DNA of 64,000 nucleotides from Jeotgalibaca arthritidis (lineage in GTDB: Bacteria; Bacillota; Bacilli; Lactobacillales; Aerococcaceae). The notes under the pieces were generated by a model. It searched no databases and had not been told where the DNA came from. It saw only the letters and a list, made by a program, of their open reading frames with translations. Below are positions 29,192-38,668 of this stretch, piece after piece. How positions within the stretch are numbered: position 1 is the first letter of the stretch; each line of letters starts with the position of its first letter. The stretch lies in contig NZ_CP049740.1 of NCBI RefSeq assembly GCF_011100465.1, positions 1,170,001 to 1,234,000 on the forward strand. The letters run 5' to 3'. Made by a program: the position numbers and the translations under genes.

Positions 29192-31000
29192 ATGTGTGGA
29201 ATTGTTGGATATATCGGCCAAGGTGCCGTTCAAGATGCGTTAGTTAATGGATTAGAAAAATTAGAGTACCGTGGTTATGATTCAGCTGGGATTTATGTGG
29301 TAGATCCAGCCGGCAGAGGTCATTTGTTTAAAGAAAAAGGTCGTATTGCGGCTTTATCAGAGCAAGTTGATTTTGAGATTGAAGCAAGCGTGGGGATTGG
29401 TCACACACGTTGGGCAACACATGGTGTGCCAAGTGTGGACAATGCTCACCCTCATCAATCAGCTAATAACCGCTTTACTTTAGTTCATAATGGTGTCATT
29501 GAAAACTTCCGTGAGTTGAAAGAGAATTATTTATCTGATGTTCGTTTGTATGGGGAAACCGATACGGAAATTGTTGTCAATGTTATTGCAGCAATGTCGG
29601 AAAAAGAAGGATTAGGGGCTAAAGAAGCCTTAAAAAAAACCTTGCAAGTAGTTAAAGGATCTTATGCCTTTGCGATGATTGATGCAGAAAATCCAAGTGT
29701 TCTTTATGCAGCTAAAAATAAAAGCCCATTATTGATCGGATTAGGTGACGACTTCAATATGGTTGTCAGTGATGCGATGGCAGGTGTGCAACTAACGAAC
29801 GAGTATGTTGAGATTCATGACGGCGAAATTGTCATGCTGACAAAAGATGATGTCTTAATTGAAACAGTCGCTGGTGAAGCGATTGAGCGTGCGTCTTACC
29901 GCGCAACAGTGGATGCATCTGATTTAGAAAAAGGAACGTATCCGTACTATATGTTGAAGGAGATTGACGAGCAACCAGCTGTTTTACGTCGTATCATTCA
30001 AGAGTACCAAGGAGAAGACAACCAATTAGAAGTGGATGAAGTGTTATTGGCTGCCATGATGGAAGCTGACCGCATCCATATTGTCGCTTGTGGAACAAGT
30101 TATCATGCGGGTTGGGTAGGTAAGCACTATTTAGAAACACTAGCTAAGATCCCAACAGAAGTTCATATTGCAAGTGAGTTTTCATACAACCAGCCGTTAT
30201 TGACTGGCAAACCTTTCTTTATTTTTATCTCCCAATCTGGCGAAACAGCAGACAGCCGCCAAGTGTTGGTTAAAGTAAAAGAACTGGGTTACCCAGCATT
30301 GACGATTACAAATGTCCAAGGGTCAACTTTGTCGCGTGAAGCAGACCATACCTTATTGCTTTATGCAGGCCCAGAAATAGCTGTAGCCTCATCAAAAGCC
30401 TATACTGCTCAAATGACTGTTATGGCGATATTAGCTGACGTGTTAGGCAGACAAAAAGGTCACGACAACCAGTGGGACTTAGCTCACGAATTAGGACTAG
30501 TCGCAAGAGCGATGGATACTGTCATTGATGAAAAAGCGCAATTAGAAGAACTTGCTGAGACCTATTTTAAAGATACGAGAAATGCCTTTTATATCGGACG
30601 CGGATTAGACTACTATGTCGCTATGGAAGCGGCATTGAAACTAAAAGAAATTTCCTATATCCAAACAGAAGGATTCGCTGCCGGCGAATTGAAGCATGGT
30701 ACCATTGCCCTAATCGAAGAAGGCACACCAGTCTTAGCCTTAGCGACGCAAGCAAGCAATGCCAGCCACACTCGCGGTAATGTTGAGGAAGTACGCTCTC
30801 GCGGAGCTAATACGTGTGTGATTGCCATGGAAGGATTGGAACAAGAAGGCGACCAATTTATCTTGCCACATATCCATGAAGAACTCGCACCACTTGTCGC
30901 AGTTGTCCCTACTCAACTCCTCGCTTACTATGCAACCTTGCAAAGAGGCTATGACGTTGACAAACCAAGAAACTTAGCGAAATCAGTAACAGTGGAATAA
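29192..31000 (+). CDS. glmS: glutamine-fructose-6-phosphate aminotransferase
   Basis: A 602-aa enzyme making glucosamine-6-P from fructose-6-P and glutamine. The N-terminal amidohydrolase nucleophile Cys is in [16 protein letters not shown] and GETADS-type SIS motifs follow, and the C-terminal [12 protein letters not shown] is universal. It is controlled by the ribozyme in its leader. It feeds GlmM encoded at 23.1 kb. Confidence 0.98.
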   Translation: MCGIVGYIGQGAVQDALVNGLEKLEYRGYDSAGIYVVDPAGRGHLFKEKGRIAALSEQVDFEIEASVGIGHTRWATHGVPSVDNAHPHQSANNRFTLVHNGVIENFRELKENYLSDVRLYGETDTEIVVNVIAAMSEKEGLGAKEALKKTLQVVKGSYAFAMIDAENPSVLYAAKNKSPLLIGLGDDFNMVVSDAMAGVQLTNEYVEIHDGEIVMLTKDDVLIETVAGEAIERASYRATVDASDLEKGTYPYYMLKEIDEQPAVLRRIIQEYQGEDNQLEVDEVLLAAMMEADRIHIVACGTSYHAGWVGKHYLETLAKIPTEVHIASEFSYNQPLLTGKPFFIFISQSGETADSRQVLVKVKELGYPALTITNVQGSTLSREADHTLLLYAGPEIAVASSKAYTAQMTVMAILADVLGRQKGHDNQWDLAHELGLVARAMDTVIDEKAQLEELAETYFKDTRNAFYIGRGLDYYVAMEAALKLKEISYIQTEGFAAGELKHGTIALIEEGTPVLALATQASNASHTRGNVEEVRSRGANTCVIAMEGLEQEGDQFILPHIHEELAPLVAVVPTQLLAYYATLQRGYDVDKPRNLAKSVTVE

Positions 31001-31008
31001 CGTTATTT

Positions 31009-31150
31009 AAAAGGAAGTTGAGGCGATTGCCCCAACTTCCTTATTTTAACCTCTAAAACCAACTTCAGCATCATTTTCCTAGCCGAAGTCGGTCGGTAAG
31101 CAGTTTTGAGCAACTTCAGGCCTAAAAAGCAGGTTGAAGTTGGTTTTTTG
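31009..31150. repeat. tandem hairpin array D (three copies), including the glmS terminator
   Basis: AAGGAAGTTG (31011) pairs with CAACTTCCTT and serves as the glmS terminator. CCAACTTCAGC (31059) then pairs with GCCGAAGTCGG (31082), and CAACTTCAGGCC (31111) pairs with the GGTTGAAGTTGG segment ending at 31143. The shared stem is AACTTC. Confidence 0.72.
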
Positions 31151-31270
31151 TCATTATTTCATTCTTTTATCGGTTGAAAGAGGGAAATGAGAGATTTCCT
31201 ATTTAAAAAACGATGGCTATCGTGCTACTATATAAGGTAGAAAGAAAAAGGTTGTTGAGGAGGGATTGCT

Positions 31271-31648
31271 ATCAAACAGCTAGCACACGAACGTTCGATA
31301 TTAATTGATGGTGATATGCGTAAAGTCTGGAATGCTATTACAAAGCCAGAGAAATTAAGCCAGTGGTTTGACAATGAATCGATTTGGGAAATGGACAAGT
31401 TTGAAGAAGGCAAAACGGCAACGGTGACATTACTTCCAAACGAAAAAAACGAGCTGGAAGAAAAGACAGTTGTCACAGTTACGATCGAACATATTTTACC
31501 TTTTATGGAATTTCATTTTGTAGACGAAAATAAAGAAGAATTTGCAGCGTTTCGATTAAAAGAAGAAACAGGGATTCGTGTGTTTCTAAAGTCAGAAGGA
31601 TTTAGTGACTCTTTAGAAAAGTTGAAGGCATTGGTTGAGAAAAAATAA
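31271..31648 (+). CDS. SRPBCC/AHSA1-domain protein with non-ATG start
   Basis: About 126 aa of the START-like AHSA1 fold: KVWNAITKPEKLSQWF near the start, the EEGKTATVTLL strands, and a C-terminal helix DSLEKLKALVEK. The first ATG (31316) would remove the opening beta-strand and has no ribosome binding site. GAGGAGG at 31257-31263 points to initiation at ATC 31271, or ATT 31265, both in frame. So the gene either uses a rare start codon or has lost its ATG. Function is unknown. Isochorismatase follows 16 nt downstream. Confidence 0.7.
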   Translation: MKQLAHERSILIDGDMRKVWNAITKPEKLSQWFDNESIWEMDKFEEGKTATVTLLPNEKNELEEKTVVTVTIEHILPFMEFHFVDENKEEFAAFRLKEETGIRVFLKSEGFSDSLEKLKALVEKK

Positions 31649-31663
31649 GGCGGTGAAAGCCAA

Positions 31664-32206
31664 ATGGCGAAAGAAGCACTATTAATTGTTGATATGAGTA
31701 ATGACTTTGTGGCAGATAATGGCACATTGACGGTTGGTAAGCCAGCTCAAGCGATTGTTTCCTACATAAAAGAAACAGCCCAGGCTTTTTTAGATAACGG
31801 CCAAGTGGTTGTCGTATCGATGGATGATCATGAAGAAAATGATCCTCATTTTGACTTATGGCCAGCCCACAATGTGACGGGCAGTTACGGCCAACAACTT
31901 TACGGTGAGTTGCAGGATTGGTTTGACTCTAATCAAAATCATGACCAACTCTACTACCAAGCAAAGACAAACTACAACGCCTTTTTCAAAACGGGATTGG
32001 CTGATCAATTACGCCAATTAGAAGTGGAAAAAGTTCATGTCGTTGGTGTAACAACTGATATTTGTGACTTTTTAACGGTAGCGGGAGCAGATGCGGAAGG
32101 CTTTAAAACAGCCATTCATAAACAAGGCATTGCAACCTTTACTGATTTAGGCGACACCATGGTTAACCATATGGTGCGTTGTTTCCATACAGAAGTAGTT
32201 GAATAG
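31664..32206 (+). CDS. isochorismatase-family cysteine hydrolase (nicotinamidase-like)
   Basis: A 180-aa hydrolase with the Asp10-Lys101-Cys134 triad (LLIVDMSNDFV, YYQAKTNYNAF, GVTTDICDF). The spacing is that of PncA-like enzymes, and the DFVxxxGxL motif and VNHMVRCF C-terminal part match this group. Deamidation of nicotinamide is plausible but substrate assignment in this family is often unsafe. GGCGGTGAAAG precedes the ATG. Confidence 0.82.
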   Translation: MAKEALLIVDMSNDFVADNGTLTVGKPAQAIVSYIKETAQAFLDNGQVVVVSMDDHEENDPHFDLWPAHNVTGSYGQQLYGELQDWFDSNQNHDQLYYQAKTNYNAFFKTGLADQLRQLEVEKVHVVGVTTDICDFLTVAGADAEGFKTAIHKQGIATFTDLGDTMVNHMVRCFHTEVVE

Positions 32207-32210
32207 CAAT

Positions 32211-32250
32211 AAAGAAGAGGCTGGGATAAAAAAATCCCAGCCTCTTCTTT
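32211..32250. terminator. bidirectional terminator
   Basis: AAAGAAGAGGCTGGGAT pairs with ATCCCAGCCTCTTCTTT around A6, between converging genes. The same GAGGCTGGGA core flanks array A. Confidence 0.93.
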
Positions 32251-32995
32251 ATTTCCCTAAAAGCTCTTTCACAAAAAAACGAGTCACTTTTTCCATCGTT
32301 TCGCCGCGGACGAGATGGCCTTCATCTTCATCGACAAAACTGATATTCTCCAAGTCACCATGGTCATCCATAAAACGAACCACATGATCGTAAGGCACAA
32401 TATGGTCTTGTTGACCATGCCAAAAGAAGAGCGGACGGCCGTTGATCGTATCGGGATTGAGCGACAAGTCATACTTAGTAAGCCAGCTTAATAACGCATC
32501 TAAGTCAGCTGGTAGATAGCGGCCCAATTGGCTGGCATGTTGGCGAATGCGTTCCAAGTAGGCGACGGGTTTAGGTGATCCCATCACACAAGCCGCGGCC
32601 TTAATTTCAGGATGATGGGTCAGCAAGGCACAAGTAGTAATGCCACCCATAGACAAACCGCCGACACCGATTTGATCATTGGCTAAATTCATTTTTTGGA
32701 AATGATTGACGATATAGCCAAATTCCATCAAGTTGGCGTGGATACTTTGCCAAAACGTTAGTGATGGGACTTTAGAGACCTCCTGCTTACGCTCGCCGTG
32801 GTTGTAGGCATCCGGTAATAAAACTCGAAAGCCTTGTTTGGCTAGCGAACGGGCTTGGGTTAAGTTTAGTTCTTTAGCGGATTGCCAGCCGTGGTAGTAA
32901 ATAATCAGTGGTAATGTTTGGTTACGTTTTTCTTTTGAAACGACCTCTAAAAGAGGAATGGTTCCAAGCAGTCGTTTTCTCACAGTTAATAACAT
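32249..32995 (-). CDS. alpha/beta hydrolase, YitV-type esterase
   Basis: A 248-aa hydrolase. The oxyanion region YYHGWQSAKELN, the nucleophile elbow GLSMGG (Ser near residue 119), the acid in FFWHGQQDHIVPY and His in DEDEGHLV form the expected triad. The fold resembles prolyl-oligopeptidase-like esterases such as B. subtilis YitV. ATG 32995 follows GAGGTG. Substrate unknown. It is transcribed away from crtN. Confidence 0.82.
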   Translation of the reverse strand: MLLTVRKRLLGTIPLLEVVSKEKRNQTLPLIIYYHGWQSAKELNLTQARSLAKQGFRVLLPDAYNHGERKQEVSKVPSLTFWQSIHANLMEFGYIVNHFQKMNLANDQIGVGGLSMGGITTCALLTHHPEIKAAACVMGSPKPVAYLERIRQHASQLGRYLPADLDALLSWLTKYDLSLNPDTINGRPLFFWHGQQDHIVPYDHVVRFMDDHGDLENISFVDEDEGHLVRGETMEKVTRFFVKELLGK

Positions 32996-33157
32996 ATGCA
33001 ACACCTCAAGGCTAGCATAGCCTGTTCTTAAAAAATTGTCTATTTATTTTGACTTTATAATCATTTCACTTTGAATCGTACACGATATAGTTTAGGATGA
33101 AGCTATAAAACAAACCTTAAAAAACAAAAACTGAGAAAAAGGTGACTAACAGTATCG

Positions 33158-34665
33158 ATGAAAAAGAAGGTAATCGTTGTTGGAGCAGGGGTTGCAGGGT
33201 TATCCAGCGCCATCCGTCTCCAAAAAGATGGCTATCAAGTTGAAATTTATGAAAAAGAAAGCATGGTTGGCGGAAAAATGCACCGAATCGAAAAAGACGG
33301 TTTCCGTTTTGATTTAGGCCCGACGATTGTCATGATGCCTGATTTGTATCGTGAAATTTTTGAATATGCAGGAAAAAATCCAGACGACTATATTCCGATG
33401 AACCGTTTGGATCCGATGTACCGCTCTTATTTTAATAAAGGCAGCGAACATATTGATGTATCTTCAGACTTGGTTCAATTGATGAAAACGCTAGAGGCGG
33501 TCAGTCCAGAAGATGCCAGTGGGTTCTTGAAATACTTGTCTAGTATTTATGAACGCTACCAAGTAGCAGTCGATCACTTTATCCAGCGTCCGTTCCGTAG
33601 CAATAAAGATATCTACAACCCATTCATGTTGAAACAAGCTTTAAAATTAAAGACTTTTGATTCTGCAACCAACTCAACTCGATTGCAAAATTTGTAAAAG
33701 ATAAAAAAATCCAGCAAATGCTGACCTTCCAAACTCTCTATATTGGTGTAAGTCCAGATAATGGGCCATCGCTGTATACGATTATCCCGATGATTGAATT
33801 GTTATACGGTATTTGGTATATCGAGGGTGGTATGCACAAAATGGCAGAAGGTATGGAGAAAGTCTTTATTGAACTTGGTGGTAAAGTCCACCTGAATTCG
33901 CCAGTTGATGAAATTATTATTGAAAACGGTCAAGCTAAAGGCGTGAGTGTTGCGGGCGAGGCTGTTCATTCAGACTATGTGATTTGTAATGCTGACTTCC
34001 CATACGCTATGAAGAACTTAGTGAAGGACCAAAAAGCAAAAGGCAAATATACCGATGAAAAAATTGATAAGATGGACTACTCTTGTTCCTGTTTCATTCT
34101 TTACTTAGGAATGGATCGTAAATATGAGGAGTTGGAGCATGTTCATACCTTTGTCTTCTCAGAAGATCTTGATCAAAACTTAGACCAAGTCTTCTCTGGT
34201 GAAAAAATTGAAGATCCGTCTCTTTATGTTGTGGCTGCCTCTAAAGTCGACCCAACTGTTGCGCCGGCAGGAAAAGAAGGCCTATACGTTCTTGTTCCTG
34301 TTTCTGATCTTGCAACGGCTAAGTATGATTGGAACGATGAGTCAACCATTCAATACTACCGTCAAAAGGCCCTTGAGTCAGTGAGTCATTTACCAGGTAT
34401 GGCGAATATTGAAAATGAGATTATTTCTGAGTCAGTGATTACGCCGCTTGATTTCCGTGATCGTTTTAATGCCTATAATGGGGCATGTTTCGGTCTGCAG
34501 CCATCGCTCTTGCAAAGTAACCACTTCCGTCCACAAGCGAAAGCGAAAAATTGTGAGAATCTTTATTTCGCAGGAAGCAGTACCCATCCAGGTGCAGGTG
34601 TACCAATTGTCTTAGTATCTGGCAAGATTGCAGCGGATGAGTTGAAGCTAGACGATAATGCTTAA
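33158..34665 (+). pseudogene. crtN: crtN with a single frameshift: dehydrosqualene desaturase
   Basis: The gene would encode a 502-aa FAD amine-oxidase-like desaturase that turns dehydrosqualene into yellow 4,4'-diaponeurosporene. The Rossmann motif VVGAGVAGLSSAIRL is at the start and the C-terminal FAD motif NLYFAGSSTHPGAGVP is intact. The reading frame breaks near 33666-33669: GCAACCAAC would read through if one A were restored (GCAAACCAACTC gives ANQL followed by NSIAKFVKDKKI). The first part stops at 33697. A sequencing error is possible, but the neighbouring crtM is also broken. Confidence 0.88.
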
Positions 34666-34681
34666 GAAAGGAAATGACATC

Positions 34682-35284
34682 ATGATGTTATCAAGGCAAC
34701 TTAGGCAAGACTACGCATTTTGTGAAAAGATTATAAAAGCTTCATCAAAAAGTTTTTATACGGCTTTTTCCCAGCTGCCTAAAGAAAAGGCGCGGGCAGT
34801 CTATGCCATTTATGCTTTTTGTCGTCTAGCAGATGACACCGTAGATTCTGATGATCCTTTGGCAGAAAAAATTAAAAATTTACAAAAATTAGAAGAACAA
34901 TTAAAGGCCTTCGACAAGGGTCATACGCCTGACGAGCCAATGTGGCGAGCGTTAAGAGATGTGTTTACACGCTATAAAATGGATGTTTCGCCTTTTTTCG
35001 ACCAATTGGAAGGCCAAAAGAGAGATCTCTCCTTCAAAGGGATGGCTGATTTATCTGCTCTAGAAGAATATAGCTATTATGTAGCGGGTTCTGTTGGTTT
35101 GATGTTGTTACCGATTTTATCGGCTAATAATGAGATTGATGATAGCTTAAGAGAAAGTGCGGTTTCCTTAGGGATTGCGATGCAATTGACGAATATTTTA
35201 CGTGATGTTGGCGAGGATTTTAGAGATAATAACCGTATTTATTTGCCATCTGATTTGTTGTTGCATTATGGTATTCGTATAGAT
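34682..35284 (+). pseudogene. crtM: crtM (copy 2), 5' part, interrupted by an IS
   Basis: The first 201 codons of dehydrosqualene synthase. The first aspartate-rich motif FCRLADDTVDSDD and the second LRDVGEDFRDN are both present. The start is ATG 34682 after AAAGGAAA, 17 nt after crtN. The frame is cut at codon 201 (GAT) by an insertion sequence and continues from 36944; the rejoined gene would encode about 292 aa, the normal CrtM length. It forms an operon with crtN. Confidence 0.93.
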
Positions 35285-36943
35285 GGGCATGCGGACAAAA
35301 TCTTAGACCAAATCGATTAGGAGGAAGTCTATGTATGCTTACGCTGAAAAATTAAAAGCCGTCAAACTTTACTTGAAGTACGAATCTTATGCGGCTGTCA
35401 TCAATGAACTGGGGTATCCTTCGCGTATGGCTCTTCGGGATTGGATAGAGGCTTACCGTACGGATGGAGATGTTCAAAAAGAGATGACGCGAACGCCAAA
35501 ATACACCGAAGAACAAAAACAAGCAGCAGTCACCCACTATCTTGAGCATGGTAAGTGTTATTCACGTACCTGCAGAAAACTTGGCTATCCAAGCCGGGGC
35601 TTATTAACAGAATGGATCATGGAGCGCGCACCTCAACCTCGCCAATTGATTAAAAAAGGGGTAAACTTAACACAACAAGAAAAAGAAGCCGCAGTTCTTG
35701 CACTGGTAACTCGGACCACATCCGCACAATCGATTGCGGATCAACTAGGTATTAGCCGAAATTCCCTCTACAATTATAAAGAACGGTGGCTCGGCAAGGA
35801 CGTGCTTGGTATGGTCAATGACTCAAAGGAAACAGATGTTAATCAATTAAAAAGTCAAGTCAAGCAACTTCAAGAAGAGGTTCACCGCCTTCAGATTCAA
35901 AAAGACGTTCTTGAAAAAGCGGGTGAACTACTAAAAAAAGATCAGGGCATCCATCTAGAAGAACTCACCAATCAAGAGAAAACACTCCTGATTGATGCCC
36001 TTCGCCCTTTTTATCCGTTAAAGGAATTATTAGCCTGTGTCAGTATCCCTAAAAGCAGTTATAGTTATCACCACACTCAACTCGCTTTACCTGATAAATA
36101 TTGCAAGGCTCGTACCATGATAATTGAAATTTTTCACAAGAATAAGCGGCGGTATGGCTATCGCCGAATTCATACTGCTCTGAAACATAAAGGGATGACT
36201 CTTTCAGAAAAAATTGTTCAACGTATCATGCGCGAAGAAAATCTCTTCGCTAAATCCGTTAAAATTAAGAAGTATAGTTCATACAAAGGAGAAATATCGC
36301 CTGCAGTTCCTAACATCCTAGAACGCGATTTTACAGCCAGTAAACCCAATACAAAATGGGTAACTGATCTAACAGAATTCCGTCTCCCTGCTGGAAAAGT
36401 TTACCTGTCTCCTATGATAGACTGTTTCGATGGTGCAATAGTGAGTTGGACGATTGGTGCTTCTCCTAATGCTGAATTGACTAATTCGATGCTAGATCAA
36501 GCGGTTTTAACGCTAAAAGAAGGTGAAAACCCGATAGTTCATTCGGACCGAGGGGCTCATTACCGCTGGCCAAGTTGGATTGAGCGAATGGAATCGCATC
36601 ACTTAACTCGTTCTATGTCTAAAAAAGGTTGCACGCCTGATAATGCTGCGTGTGAAGGTTTTTTTGGGCGGTTAAAAAACGAATTCTTTTACGATGAGAA
36701 TTGGTTAGATGTGTCAATTGAGCACTTTATACAACTTTTAAACAACTATCTTCATTGGTACAATCACGAAAGAATCAAGCTATCTTTAGGTGGGATGAGT
36801 ATTATGGATTTTCGAAAAACACTTCCTTTAATAGCTTAAGGAATAATACCAATTCTTGTCCACTAGAAGTAAACAAACCTATTCAATAGGTTGCAACAAA
36901 AACAATCAACCGTATTTAGGTCCAAAATAATATCCGCACCCCC
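35285..36943 (+). mobile_element. IS3-family insertion sequence in crtM
   Basis: The 1659-bp element is bounded by imperfect terminal inverted repeats: left GGGCATGCGGACAAAATC (35285), right end complement GGGGTGCGGATATTATTT, both ending in GGACC about 25 bp in. It is flanked by a 3-bp direct repeat GAT (35282-35284 and 36944-36946). Removing the element and one GAT restores the crtM frame. It contains one transposase gene. The 104 bp after the gene hold no further ORF. Confidence 0.92.
35331..36839 (+). CDS. IS3-family transposase, single ORF
   Basis: A 502-aa transposase. The N-terminal half has three helix-turn-helix-like segments (residues 10-40, 60-95 and 125-150) and a coiled coil (about 170-205). 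The C-terminal rve integrase core has the DDE triad in WVTDLTEF, HSDRG and CEGFFGRLKNE. Most IS3 members need a programmed frameshift between two ORFs; here both parts are in one frame. AGGAGG precedes the ATG. It looks intact and possibly still active. Confidence 0.93.
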   Translation: MYAYAEKLKAVKLYLKYESYAAVINELGYPSRMALRDWIEAYRTDGDVQKEMTRTPKYTEEQKQAAVTHYLEHGKCYSRTCRKLGYPSRGLLTEWIMERAPQPRQLIKKGVNLTQQEKEAAVLALVTRTTSAQSIADQLGISRNSLYNYKERWLGKDVLGMVNDSKETDVNQLKSQVKQLQEEVHRLQIQKDVLEKAGELLKKDQGIHLEELTNQEKTLLIDALRPFYPLKELLACVSIPKSSYSYHHTQLALPDKYCKARTMIIEIFHKNKRRYGYRRIHTALKHKGMTLSEKIVQRIMREENLFAKSVKIKKYSSYKGEISPAVPNILERDFTASKPNTKWVTDLTEFRLPAGKVYLSPMIDCFDGAIVSWTIGASPNAELTNSMLDQAVLTLKEGENPIVHSDRGAHYRWPSWIERMESHHLTRSMSKKGCTPDNAACEGFFGRLKNEFFYDENWLDVSIEHFIQLLNNYLHWYNHERIKLSLGGMSIMDFRKTLPLIA

Positions 36944-37222
36944 GATGCGCTCATGGAGGATGGCGTTAATCCGTCATTTATTGAATTATGGGAAAGCATT
37001 GCCATGGAAGCAGAAAGAAGATACGGACTCTTTTGGGGTCGTATTGACCGCTTTGATGAAGACTGTCGTTTCCCTGTTTATGTTGCAGCCAAATTATATC
37101 ATGCTATTATAGATAGCGTGCGTGAAAACAACTATAATTGCTTGCAGCTGAGGAATTATGTGCCCGAAGTAAAAATGATGGGCCTTGTGTTAGAAGCCAG
37201 AAAAAAATTTAAGAAACGGTGA
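36944..37222 (+). pseudogene. crtM: crtM (copy 2), 3' part
   Basis: Codons after the IS, in the same frame as the 5' part once the element is removed: DALMEDGVNPSFIELWESIA to a basic end REKKFKK-like. They match the C-terminal part of CrtM and of the copy 1 remnant. The internal ATG 36953 opens a frame but has no ribosome binding site. The MarR-type gene starts 4 nt after the stop. Confidence 0.92.
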
Positions 37223-37226
37223 TAGA

Positions 37227-37673
37227 ATGGATGATTCAATATTTGACCGGCGCTTAGAAGACCAATTGTGTTTTCGACTTTACCGCGCCTCTAGCGAGTT
37301 GGGAAAATTATACAGTCAGGCCTTGCAGCCTTTTGGTTTAACTTTTTCACAGTACCTTGTCTTACTTGCGTTATGGGATAAAGATGGGGTCGCAGTGACG
37401 GATATTGGTTCACGAACTGGAATGGGAATTGGAACCTTAAATCCGATTCTAAAACGAATGACAGAGCATGGCTGGGTTGAAAAGAAGACCCACGATACCG
37501 ATAAACGTGCCACCCTCGTTTTTGTAACCGAACAAGCAACTAACGAAAAGCCAGCGATTAACTTATCGATTTTAAAACAGTTAGAAGGCTTTCAACTGAT
37601 GGATTTGGATATCATTGGCTTGATGGATCAGCTGGAAACCTTACAGCAGCAATTGAAAAAAGTAAACGACTAA
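37227..37673 (+). CDS. MarR-family regulator, OhrR/MgrA-like
   Basis: A 148-aa winged-helix regulator. A lone Cys13 in DQLCFRLYRAS corresponds to the peroxide-sensing cysteine of OhrR-type proteins. AVTDIGSRTGMGIGTLNPILKRM is the DNA-recognition helix region, and the wing DKRATLVFVTE follows. It is 4 nt downstream of crtM, hence in the carotenoid operon, which fits control of pigment by oxidative stress. That control is inference. Confidence 0.85.
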   Translation: MDDSIFDRRLEDQLCFRLYRASSELGKLYSQALQPFGLTFSQYLVLLALWDKDGVAVTDIGSRTGMGIGTLNPILKRMTEHGWVEKKTHDTDKRATLVFVTEQATNEKPAINLSILKQLEGFQLMDLDIIGLMDQLETLQQQLKKVND

Positions 37674-37705
37674 GCAGCGATTAAGGAATGGAAAGGATGA
37701 TCGAT

Positions 37706-38482
37706 ATGACTGACACTAAGAAGAAAGCATGGGCAAACTTAGCCCTCTTTATATTGGCTCTCATTGTCAATGTTCTAGGAGCGACTGGATTTATAAACGG
37801 TTCGTCTCAAGCAGAAGTTTCCGACCGATACCATACCCTCATTACACCTGCTGGATTTACCTTTAGTATTTGGAGTTTAATTTACGGCTTATTACTCTTT
37901 AGTTTTATTGTAATGGTTGTCCGTCACGAAGATCGTTATTATAAGCAAGCCATTCATAGTCTCTCTCCTTTAATCTGGGTGTCATTGGCAGCGAATATCT
38001 TGTGGATTGTCAGTTTTTCCTATATTGTGATTGGTTTATCAACCGTCTTTATTTTTATTTATGTGATCAGTTTGGCATTGATTTTGAAAAAACTATTGAA
38101 GCTTGATGGTTCGAAGCGTTGGCTATTGCCATTAACATTCGGCTTGAACACTGGCTGGCTAATTATTGCCTCTGTTGTTAATGTGGCAGCTTACTTAGTG
38201 AAAATGAACTGGGATGGCTTTGGTATGACTTACGATACATGGGCAATGATCATCATGCTAGTAGCGTTACTCCTAGCGATTGGTGTGTTATTACAAGTCA
38301 AAAATGCAGCCTTCACCTTGCCAATTGCTTGGGCATTCTTCGGTATATCACAAGAGCTACAAACCTTTGGAGAAAGCCAAACTCTAGTAGCGATTGCCTT
38401 AGCTAACGCTGTGATTTTAACCATAGCAGCGGCATACCAGTGGTGGAAAAATAAAAAAGCCGTCATTCCTTATATAGACTAG
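37706..38482 (+). CDS. TspO/MBR-like tryptophan-rich membrane protein
   Basis: A 258-aa membrane protein with about seven helices. ITPAGFTFSIWSLIYGLL and LTFGLNTGWLIIASVVN resemble TspO/MBR-related proteins, which bind porphyrins or cholesterol-like ligands and affect carotenoid synthesis in phototrophs. ATG 37706 is favoured by AAAGGA 8 nt upstream; two earlier in-frame ATGs exist. It is the last gene of the crtN-crtM-marR group. A role in pigment metabolism is only contextual. Confidence 0.7.
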   Translation: MTDTKKKAWANLALFILALIVNVLGATGFINGSSQAEVSDRYHTLITPAGFTFSIWSLIYGLLLFSFIVMVVRHEDRYYKQAIHSLSPLIWVSLAANILWIVSFSYIVIGLSTVFIFIYVISLALILKKLLKLDGSKRWLLPLTFGLNTGWLIIASVVNVAAYLVKMNWDGFGMTYDTWAMIIMLVALLLAIGVLLQVKNAAFTLPIAWAFFGISQELQTFGESQTLVAIALANAVILTIAAAYQWWKNKKAVIPYID

Positions 38483-38486
38483 TAAG

Positions 38487-38519
38487 AAGGATTGAGCCTC
38501 GCGCTCAATCCTTTTTTTG
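38487..38519 (+). terminator. carotenoid operon terminator
   Basis: AAGGATTGAGC and GCTCAATCCTT pair around CTCGC, followed by T7. The following spacer to 38668 has one array A/C-like half unit (AGCTGTATCGCACA near 38559) and a TATAAT at about 38632. Confidence 0.9.
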
Positions 38520-38668
38520 TTGGGTTTGAATGTTCGATAAAGCCGAATGATTTTTTTAGCTGTATCGCACAGTCATGCCATCAGCGTCACTTTTAAAAGG
38601 CTTGTTTATAGTCTTAGGGGGCTTTTTTGCGCTATAATGAAAGGCAGTAGAGTAAAGGATGTGAACAA

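Noticed and set aside
33640-33720. Programmed frameshift in crtN
   Set aside because: There is no slippery heptamer or downstream stimulatory structure at GCAACCAAC, and the neighbouring gene is also inactivated, so decay or a sequencing error is more likely.
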